DNA of 32,660 bases, from NCBI GenBank assembly GCA_030638685.1, contig DAOWED010000181.1, forward strand, positions 1 through 32,660, given 5' to 3'. Positions within the stretch are counted from its first letter, which is position 1; each line of letters opens with the position of its first letter. The position numbers were made by a program, and so were the translations under genes. The DNA comes from Candidatus Heimdallarchaeota archaeon. Its GTDB lineage: Archaea > Asgardarchaeota > Heimdallarchaeia > Heimdallarchaeales > DAOWED01. A model generated the notes under the pieces. That model saw only the letters and a program-made list of their open reading frames with translations, was not told the DNA's origin and made no database searches. Below are positions 21,977-28,672 of this stretch, piece after piece.

Positions 21977-23530
21977 TTAAAGAAAGGACCGAACAACGGA
22001 TTGTAATTTAGAAACATTGCTGCCTGGGTATTGTTGGGTAATAATGGAAATAATTGTATCAAAGCCAATTTCAGAAATTAATGCTTCAAGTCGAAGTTTC
22101 TTAAGAATGCTTTTTGTAATTGGGCGTTTATTATCCCAAAAAATATAGCTAGTGTAAAATTGATGAGAAAGAGGGTGATCTAACAGTGTTTTTAACACTA
22201 TAGCTTCTTCAAAAGAAGAACACGAAAGAAAGTAGCAAGTATCATCAAAAACAACAGGTTTGTTATGTATAGGTGAAATAAGTCTGAAATTCAACTCCTT
22301 GTAAAAACCAGAGATAGCTATTTTCCATAGAGAAAAAGAGTATGGACCTACACCAAAAATTGAGAATAGTGGTTGATTATTATAGATGGAACTTTTTCGA
22401 TTAGACAAACGGTTTTTATTATTTTGTAAATACTTCCAAGTTAGAGGAGCAGTTTCTTTTATTATTGATGTGTCTTCCCCAATTACTTTTTGAGTAACAA
22501 TTAGCCAACGATCCGTTGATCTGGTACGATCTTTTGCAAGATCGCTTCCTGTAAGCAATGGAAAAAGGAAGTCTTCTTCTAATAATATATTATCCTCAGA
22601 AGAATTAGAATAGTGCTCTCCCTTTTTTACCAGTTTCATGACTTGGGAGCAGTCGTGTTTGATACCGGAACGCCATGTAAATCTAGAAGAACCTGTTAAG
22701 TGAGTTGTTTTATGGTAATTTTCCAAATTAGCAATAAGAACATCATCAATAATGGTGACATTCTGGTGAGGTAATGGAGCATCAAGTGAAGAATATATTT
22801 GAAAAGAAGGACTGCTTGGAGAAGAACTCTTTTTTGAAAATGTACAGAGAAGTAAACAAGATTGCACAGCAGCGTTGAAATGTTTTTTAGAATCAATTTG
22901 ATAGAGGCTAGCTGATGAGATTTGAATATTGTTTGAGTAAGCATATTTCAATACTTTTCGAGCAACAGAGATTTTGCATAGCATTGCTAAATACCCATTA
23001 AGAGAAGCTAACCCTTTCAAGAGTTGAATTAACATCCATTCTGAGATATCAAAATTACTACTTCCTGTCAATGCATCAAATCCTGAAAATTTATGAAGAT
23101 TAGACTTTGTTGGTAAGTTTGCTCCTCCAATAACACCAATTTCAGAATTAGTAACCCACGGTAAATTTCCAAGAATTAAAAGAGGTTCATTTTGGCGAAG
23201 AAGTAGATTTTCCCAGTCAACTTGAAAGAAATCAGCAACATGTATTTCGGTATTTATGCTATCTACCTTGAGAAGACGTTCTTTTGTTTGCTCAACATAA
23301 TTTGAATTTATTTCAAAACCAGCAATAGTAGCTTCTGGAAATGACTCAAGCGCTGCAATAATGAAGTTTCCTGTTCCACAAGTTGGTTCAATTATTGATG
23401 ATGGCTTCAAATTTAGCTTCGTTAATAAGTCGGTTATTTGAGTAGTTAACACCAAAGGTGTTTGAAAATCGCCATATATTTTCTGTTCTTTCTCATCATT
23501 ACTTGTGAGACCACTTTTGCTTCCTTTCAT
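21977..23530 (-). CDS. N6-adenine-type DNA methyltransferase
   Basis: This is a predicted SAM-dependent DNA adenine methyltransferase of 517 aa. After an N-terminal DFQTPLVLTTQI segment typical of the family come motif I IEPTCGTGNFI (residues 47-57, SAM binding) and AGFEINSNY (motif II acidic residue). HVADFF (motif III) and GNLPWVTN (motif IV, 121-128) follow, then NLPTKSN and GSSNFDISEWM. Motif IV is NLPW rather than the usual NPPY/NPPW. The C-terminal 200 residues would recognise the target. No endonuclease gene is adjacent, so it is either solitary or has its nuclease fused in an unrecognised form. GGTATGAAAGGAT precedes the ATG. The gene is on the same strand as the small regulator, with the paired palindromes between them. 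Confidence 0.8.
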   Translation of the reverse strand: MKGSKSGLTSNDEKEQKIYGDFQTPLVLTTQITDLLTKLNLKPSSIIEPTCGTGNFIIAALESFPEATIAGFEINSNYVEQTKERLLKVDSINTEIHVADFFQVDWENLLLRQNEPLLILGNLPWVTNSEIGVIGGANLPTKSNLHKFSGFDALTGSSNFDISEWMLIQLLKGLASLNGYLAMLCKISVARKVLKYAYSNNIQISSASLYQIDSKKHFNAAVQSCLLLCTFSKKSSSPSSPSFQIYSSLDAPLPHQNVTIIDDVLIANLENYHKTTHLTGSSRFTWRSGIKHDCSQVMKLVKKGEHYSNSSEDNILLEEDFLFPLLTGSDLAKDRTRSTDRWLIVTQKVIGEDTSIIKETAPLTWKYLQNNKNRLSNRKSSIYNNQPLFSIFGVGPYSFSLWKIAISGFYKELNFRLISPIHNKPVVFDDTCYFLSCSSFEEAIVLKTLLDHPLSHQFYTSYIFWDNKRPITKSILKKLRLEALISEIGFDTIISIITQQYPGSNVSKLQSVVRSFL

Positions 23531-23604
23531 ATCCTTTCATACCAGCACCAAGGAACTATGTATTTGCTTGGAATAAATGTTAGATTTATTTACTTTTTGC
23601 TTAT

Positions 23605-24870
23605 TTATTTTTCTGCTAAGAGATAATTTAAGTTTGGCAAGAGAAACTCTTTTCCATTTGCAAAGTCTGAAAAATGAAAATGTTCGACGATCTCTACACT
23701 TTGGATATTTTCTATTTCATTCACGAAGTCCAAAATATCTGCTCTTTCATTGAAGAACCCAATGATAACAAGAGAATTATTTGGACTAATGCCGATTATT
23801 GTAACTCTGTCATCCTTATTCAATAAACTCATCTGTTTCACTAAATTATCTTCTAATGAAACAAATCCCTGTGTTTGAACAAAAGTTACTCTAATTGTAG
23901 CAATATATTCCAAATTAAGCTGTGACGCATCGATCATAAGACTAAGCCTATTCAATGCTTTTGAAGAAATAAGTTGTTTTTTTCGATAATCAAGAGCTCG
24001 ATCTGATATATTTACTTGGTCACTAAGTTTTGAGAGACTTAATCTCCCATTCATTTGAAGTGCAACCATGAATGATTTGAATATTTTATCAATAGAGATT
24101 TTCTCATTAAAACCTATCTCTGTTCCGTTTGGTAGATAATCTAGATAGTTTTTCAAATTTATCTGTAAATGTTCAATTCCGTAGTTTTCGTTATTGAGAT
24201 CTATAAGAAAGTGTCTGATGTTCTGGATACCTACATAGTTGGTCTGGAAATAACTTTTTAGAGTATCTCCCAAAGATACCAAATCATAACTTTCTTCTTC
24301 TTCTTCTTCAATTATTTCTTCTTCCTCATCAAACTGGAATAAAGCACTGCTATCATGAGGCGTTTTAATGCCAAATCCTGCCCCTTGATCAAAGTCTGAT
24401 TTTGCTCTTTCTTGAATTACTCTCATATTAGCAAATTGTTTCATATATGCCTCTGCAAAGAAAACAATTAGAATGATGCATTGTGTTCCTCCTCTTTTCC
24501 CTCTCTGAGCCTGTTTTACTCTTGTCTTTCCAATAATACCCACACTTGGTAAGTTTCTTAACTGACGAATAATTCTATTTACTGCGCCTGTAGTGTCAGT
24601 TGCAACAAAATATCCCCCAATCTCAAGCTCGTAAATACCTATTCCAGATATGTTCAACGCTCTGATATCGAATAATCCTGTAAATCTCTGAATGAGCGGC
24701 TCGTAATTATTTGAAGCGTCCCCTTTTACCATTTTATTTAATCTGGCTCTTATAGTTGATTCTTTAGATGCTTTTCCTTTGTATGATTCAGCTATTGAAA
24801 CTAATGTTTTTCCTCCGTCTTTGTAAAGCTCTGCAAGGATGTTTAAATCTAGCTCATCAACCGTTCGCAT
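23605..24870 (-). CDS. Two-HTH Lrp/AsnC-like regulator with acidic linker
   Basis: This is a 421-aa protein that I read as a long Lrp/AsnC-like regulator. The N-terminal HTH is LDLNILAELYKDGGKTLVSIAESYKGKASKESTIRARLNKM (8-48), followed by a beta-rich part with NISGIGIYELEIGGYF and TDTTGAVNRIIRQLRNLPSV. A strongly acidic stretch (FDEEEEIIEEEEEES, about 180-194) separates it from the second half. There another HTH (LQMNGRLSLSKLSDQVNISDRALDYRKKQL, 271-300) precedes an ACT/RAM-like domain (VTIIGISPNNSLVIIGFFNERADILDFVNEIENI). Duplicated architecture and the acidic hinge are unusual for Lrp proteins, which are usually about 150 aa. It is divergent from the ABC ATPase gene. Confidence 0.65.
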   Translation of the reverse strand: MRTVDELDLNILAELYKDGGKTLVSIAESYKGKASKESTIRARLNKMVKGDASNNYEPLIQRFTGLFDIRALNISGIGIYELEIGGYFVATDTTGAVNRIIRQLRNLPSVGIIGKTRVKQAQRGKRGGTQCIILIVFFAEAYMKQFANMRVIQERAKSDFDQGAGFGIKTPHDSSALFQFDEEEEIIEEEEEESYDLVSLGDTLKSYFQTNYVGIQNIRHFLIDLNNENYGIEHLQINLKNYLDYLPNGTEIGFNEKISIDKIFKSFMVALQMNGRLSLSKLSDQVNISDRALDYRKKQLISSKALNRLSLMIDASQLNLEYIATIRVTFVQTQGFVSLEDNLVKQMSLLNKDDRVTIIGISPNNSLVIIGFFNERADILDFVNEIENIQSVEIVEHFHFSDFANGKEFLLPNLNYLLAEK

Positions 24871-25034
24871 TCATCATTTGTTCCTTCTATTTTTTTCTTG
24901 AATGTTATGTTGAGGACTCATTACTTTTTTCTTCTTTTTTGATATGAATCTCTCTTAGGCGCCTTAAATTTACTATTTTTATCATCGATCTACTTAATAA
25001 TAAAGAACTGATAGCTAAATTAGGCGAAAAATTG

Positions 25035-25724
25035 ATGAGTAAAACATCATGTGCAGTGCGACTGGAAAACGTAACTAAAACGTTTTATCTGAACAATCAA
25101 GAAATCAATGTTCTAAAGGAAGTTAGTTTTTCAATTGAGAAAGGCTCCTTAAACTCGATTATTGGAGCTTCAGGTTCCGGGAAAACTACACTGTTGAACA
25201 TTATTGGAGCCTTAAATATTCCAACATCAGGGGAAGTGTGGCTTGATAATGAAAAGATTTCAGAGATGTCCCCTAAACAATTGGCATGGATAAGAAGTAG
25301 AAAATTAGGATATTGTTTTCAATCATATAATCTAATACCCGTGCTTAATGCCTATGATAATATTGAACTACCATTGTTGATAACTAAAACACCACAAGAG
25401 GAAAGAAAGGAAAGGGTACAAGAGTTACTAGAACTGGTAGGTTTATCTCATAGAGATACGCACAAACCACACGAATTATCTGGTGGAGAACAACAGAGAG
25501 TCACTATAGCACGAGCTTTAGCAAACTCTCCAGAAGTTCTTCTTGCTGATGAACCAACTGGTGATCTTGATGAAAAAACTGGTGAGAGAATAATTTCATT
25601 GTTGTTAGACATTAACAAGTCCATTTCTCAGACATTAATTATGGTAACTCACGATAAGTCAATAGCTGACCTCACAGATAACATTTTTGAGATGCATAAT
25701 GGTAGATTGGTTGATCTCCACTAA
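25035..25724 (+). CDS. ABC transporter ATP-binding protein (LolD/MacB type)
   Basis: This 229-aa ATPase has Walker A (GASGSGKTT), a Q-loop within [22 protein letters not shown], the signature [15 protein letters not shown], Walker [13 protein letters not shown], and the H-loop VTHD. The sequence style is that of the LolD/MacB/FtsE group, whose partners are FtsX-like permeases. None of the neighbouring membrane proteins shows an obvious FtsX/MacB layout. The TTG of the track is ignored in favour of the ATG at 25035, with GGCGA upstream. It is divergent from the Lrp-like gene. Confidence 0.9.
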   Translation: MSKTSCAVRLENVTKTFYLNNQEINVLKEVSFSIEKGSLNSIIGASGSGKTTLLNIIGALNIPTSGEVWLDNEKISEMSPKQLAWIRSRKLGYCFQSYNLIPVLNAYDNIELPLLITKTPQEERKERVQELLELVGLSHRDTHKPHELSGGEQQRVTIARALANSPEVLLADEPTGDLDEKTGERIISLLLDINKSISQTLIMVTHDKSIADLTDNIFEMHNGRLVDLH

Positions 25725-25790
25725 AATCAATTTTTTGAAGATAAGGCAAAAAACTTAAGAGCTGTTTGATGCGTTGAATATATCAATCGG

Positions 25791-25811
25791 TTACTTTAAG
25801 TAATATAATAA
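25791..25811 (+). promoter_or_regulatory. Palindrome overlapping a TATA-like box
   Basis: TTACTT-T-AAGTAA (25791-25803) is a perfect palindrome that runs into AATATAATAAT, a TATA-like box about 40 bases before the next ATG. The core TACT-TTA-AGTA fits the TACTNNNAGTA pattern known for Pyrococcus TrmB. Chance is possible in AT-rich DNA. Confidence 0.35.
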
Positions 25812-25845
25812 TAGCTTAAAATAGTAAAAGAAGACGTGTTATAAT

Positions 25846-26226
25846 ATGGGATCAGGTGGTACTTTACTCGGTTCATTGATGCTCGGTGCATCTTTATTTA
25901 TTGGTGGCTTCAGTTTGTTTATCTTTACAAATTGGCACATCCCACTACTTTTCGTAGTTCTCGCTGGAATAATTGGAGGCATGTTTTTGGGCTCAATACG
26001 CTCAAGAAAAGCCCGTGTTCGTAAAAGTGTTAAGAATGAATATATTGCCTATTCTGGTCTTTCAATAGCCGTTATTTTCGGATTATCAATCTACTTTTTA
26101 TTATTTGAAAAAGAATCAATGCCAACAAAAGATTTTTCTTATCAAATTGTTACCGCATTAAACCTATTAGGTGCTGTTCTTGGCTATTTAGGAACAACTT
26201 TAGTTATAGCAAATATGGTCGATTAA
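25846..26226 (+). CDS. Small polytopic membrane protein
   Basis: This 126-aa protein has about four hydrophobic segments: LLGSLMLGASLFIGGFSLFIF, IPLLFVVLAGIIGGMFLGS, SGLSIAVIFGLSIYFLLF and VTALNLLGAVLGYLGTTLVIANM. A basic loop (RSRKARVRKSVK) follows helix 2 and probably faces the cytoplasm. No family is recognised. The next gene begins one base after its stop codon, so the two proteins are almost certainly made from one transcript and may form a complex. Confidence 0.7.
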   Translation: MGSGGTLLGSLMLGASLFIGGFSLFIFTNWHIPLLFVVLAGIIGGMFLGSIRSRKARVRKSVKNEYIAYSGLSIAVIFGLSIYFLLFEKESMPTKDFSYQIVTALNLLGAVLGYLGTTLVIANMVD

Positions 26227-26227
26227 A

Positions 26228-27352
26228 ATGAGTACAACTCTAAATTCTAACTCTTTCTGGTCTTTATATAATTTCATGGAATGGCAAAGGATACTATTAA
26301 CAGCCGTATTTGCTGTTCTTACATTCGCTTTTGGATTTATTGAAGAATTAACATTTGAAATCCCCGTCCCTCCTGATGCACTTTCCTTTGCATTAGCATT
26401 TCTCTTAATCGGGGTCGTACTGACTCAAAATGTAGTCTCTTCAACATTAATAGGATTAAGTTATGCTGTTTCCTATAACACTACCGCAGAAGGTTCACTT
26501 GTAGTAGCTAGCGCTTTAATACCCTTTGGTTTTGTAACAGCAATCGTTACAGTTTATCTTAGCACTGTAAAACTCAAAGCGAAAACACTAAACATCTTTT
26601 TAATGCTCTTAACTATAGTATTCACCATTGTTTTTGCCTATCTGAGCTATGAAGCATATGATCATTCTGGTGAATTAGGAAATACATTATTGGCTAGAGG
26701 CGGTTTAATGAATGATTTACCAATCTATGATCTAGTCGCAATTGTAGGAGTATTAGTAGCTTTATTTTTCCTTTATTTCTTCTTCGTGAAACAATCAACA
26801 ATGATCTCATATGGGGCTGCAAGAAACTTTCAATGGATTGGTTCTTTCATAGTGATAGGAAGTGCAGCAGCTTATTATGTCGCTCTTTACCTTTCAAAAT
26901 ACGCTTATGAACAAGCAAGACTAACTGGAATACTTGGCTCAGCAAATGTGGCTTTCATTAATGATTCATTCTTGGGAGGTGGAAGTGCTGATATAATTGT
27001 AACTACAGGTTATGTTTCTATCTTCCATTTGACAATAATTGTATTTCTAGGCATGACAGTAGGAGCATTATTCTTTATCTATGGAAAAGGTGGTGGAACA
27101 ATGGGTGCATCTTCAATGGGTGAATCAGCTGTAGGAATAGGTCCTTTCTTAGGTATTTTGGCAACTATTGTTTTCTTCACAGATCCAGTTCGTGAATTCT
27201 TATCAAGTGATGCCGAGTTTACATTAACATCTGTTGTACTATTTCCACTTCTAACAACTTTCTGGTTCTATGCAACTGTTAACATTGCAATTGCCATGTT
27301 TTGTTTATGGTTTATTTCAATGATTTTGGGTAAACACTCAGAAATAGATTAA
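26228..27352 (+). CDS. Polytopic membrane protein, partner of the preceding gene
   Basis: This 374-aa protein has about nine hydrophobic helices spread over its whole length (for example WQRILLTAVFAVLTFAFGF, ALAFLLIGVVLTQNVV, IFLMLLTIVFTIVFAYL, LVAIVGVLVALFFLYFFFV, IIVFLGMTVGALFFIYG and FWFYATVNIAIAMFCLWFISMIL). A loop between helices 3 and 4 is short and basic. No transporter motif is recognised and no signal peptide is evident. The glycine-rich GKGGGTMGASSMGESAVGIG loop is distinctive. It starts one base after the 126-aa gene and is followed by a T8 run. Confidence 0.7.
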   Translation: MSTTLNSNSFWSLYNFMEWQRILLTAVFAVLTFAFGFIEELTFEIPVPPDALSFALAFLLIGVVLTQNVVSSTLIGLSYAVSYNTTAEGSLVVASALIPFGFVTAIVTVYLSTVKLKAKTLNIFLMLLTIVFTIVFAYLSYEAYDHSGELGNTLLARGGLMNDLPIYDLVAIVGVLVALFFLYFFFVKQSTMISYGAARNFQWIGSFIVIGSAAAYYVALYLSKYAYEQARLTGILGSANVAFINDSFLGGGSADIIVTTGYVSIFHLTIIVFLGMTVGALFFIYGKGGGTMGASSMGESAVGIGPFLGILATIVFFTDPVREFLSSDAEFTLTSVVLFPLLTTFWFYATVNIAIAMFCLWFISMILGKHSEID

Positions 27353-27387
27353 GAAGCAAATTAACCTGTCTGATTTCTCCTCCTCTA

Positions 27388-27395
27388 TTTTTTTT
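27388..27395 (+). terminator. Oligo-T terminator after the membrane pair
   Basis: TTTTTTTT, followed by CAAATTTTT, lies about 35 bases after the stop codon of the 374-aa gene. Such T-runs end archaeal transcripts. It is a simple signal without a hairpin. Confidence 0.45.
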
Positions 27396-27417
27396 CAAAT
27401 TTTTAAGTGCTAGTCTA

Positions 27418-28545
27418 GTGAACTTAATAAAGAAAAGAGCGCTCAAAAGCATAATGAAGGATTTACTTCTAGCTGGACTTGATGTTTCGTCATTATACAC
27501 TTCAGATAAAATTGAGAAAAATAATACATCAATTATTGATTTTAATGGGTCAGAAAATGCAAGAAAAAAATCCAGTAATCACTTTTCAATAATTAGAGCT
27601 GATGGAACAATTGCGGAAAGAACCTATTATAATTCATTAGGCCACTATCTTGTTCAGTTAGTAGATACAATGGTAAGTGAAAAAGAATTTAGTTACGTTA
27701 TTCCTGGCTCGGGATGGGATCTCTCACTTGAAAGTTCGATAACAAATGAATCCATCTTTGGTGAAGCAGAGTTGATAGGAACATCTGTTAAAAATTTCAT
27801 AAAAAGTAGATCATTAAAATACTCCTCAGATGAGATAAATAAACAAGGATTGGAAACGGTACCAATTAGTAGTGAAACAATAAATGAGAGTGTTTCAGTT
27901 GTCTTATCTGATTTTACATTTTCATCCAACCCCTTTTCCAGTTCTTTACAATTATTATCTGAATTGAGCTCATTTCAGACCGATAAAGAAATAATCAATT
28001 TAGGCTCCTTGAACAGTTCAAACAAACAATTGTTGTCATTACTCTATTACGTTACTGAAACAACAGTAGAATGTGTTATTATGTCGAGTTATGAGCATGA
28101 ACTTAGAGATAATGGTTTGATTATGAAAAGAATTCTTAAGGACACCAAAACAATTGAAACAACAGATCCATTGCATAGCGTACTTCCGCTGCTTGAAGAA
28201 CTCACTTTAAAGCTAGGGTGGTTAGGTTGGGGTCAAGTTGATTTAATCCAAAATAATGAATCAACTCTGAAGATCGTTGCACTTTATCCTTGGCCCACCT
28301 CTCTTTGTCATGGAATAAGATGGGCAGGGCTTGATCCTTTAGACTGGCAAATAAGATCGCTTAATGATGAAAAGTTAGATCCACCAACCCTAAAAAAAGA
28401 ACTCTACCATACACTTCTGTACTCCCGCAGAAATACTTTATCCACTTTACCAAAGGAGAAGAAAGTTGAACTAGTAGAAGTGCATCAAACAGGAACACCA
28501 ATACCCTCAAATATGGTTTCAACTCAGTATCTTTCAGATTATTAA
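27418..28545 (+). CDS. Unrecognised 375-aa protein upstream of the RING gene
   Basis: I do not recognise this soluble protein. It is rich in Ser and has an N-terminal basic patch, a beta-like segment HFSIIRADGTIAERTYYNSLGHYLVQLVDTM and a stretch of alternating strands. The C-terminal half contains LKLGWLGWGQVDLIQNN and IVALYPWPTSLCHGIRWAGLDPLDW, where Trp, Pro and Cys look conserved by composition. No membrane segment or zinc motif is seen. Start is uncertain: GTG at 27418 has no Shine-Dalgarno and lies close to a TATA-like TTTTTAAG, so ATG at 27454 is a serious alternative. It is on the same strand as, and 127 bases before, the 692-aa RING gene. Confidence 0.65.
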   Translation: MNLIKKRALKSIMKDLLLAGLDVSSLYTSDKIEKNNTSIIDFNGSENARKKSSNHFSIIRADGTIAERTYYNSLGHYLVQLVDTMVSEKEFSYVIPGSGWDLSLESSITNESIFGEAELIGTSVKNFIKSRSLKYSSDEINKQGLETVPISSETINESVSVVLSDFTFSSNPFSSSLQLLSELSSFQTDKEIINLGSLNSSNKQLLSLLYYVTETTVECVIMSSYEHELRDNGLIMKRILKDTKTIETTDPLHSVLPLLEELTLKLGWLGWGQVDLIQNNESTLKIVALYPWPTSLCHGIRWAGLDPLDWQIRSLNDEKLDPPTLKKELYHTLLYSRRNTLSTLPKEKKVELVEVHQTGTPIPSNMVSTQYLSDY

Positions 28546-28672
28546 AACAATAAAACGATCCATTTAAGTTTGAAAGGTAAATGAAACATTTTAAAAGCCT
28601 TTTGGCATAAATTAATATCTATAACCTTTTAGTATTGGAATGTTCATATAAAATATAGCCATCGTGATGTAA

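Noticed and set aside
21164-23530. Integrated element using tRNA-Arg as attachment site, carrying the regulator and methyltransferase
   Set aside because: No integrase gene and no second copy of the tRNA 3' end were seen in the window.
24296-24335. TTC microsatellite
   Set aside because: It simply encodes the polyacidic stretch of the Lrp-like protein on the minus strand.
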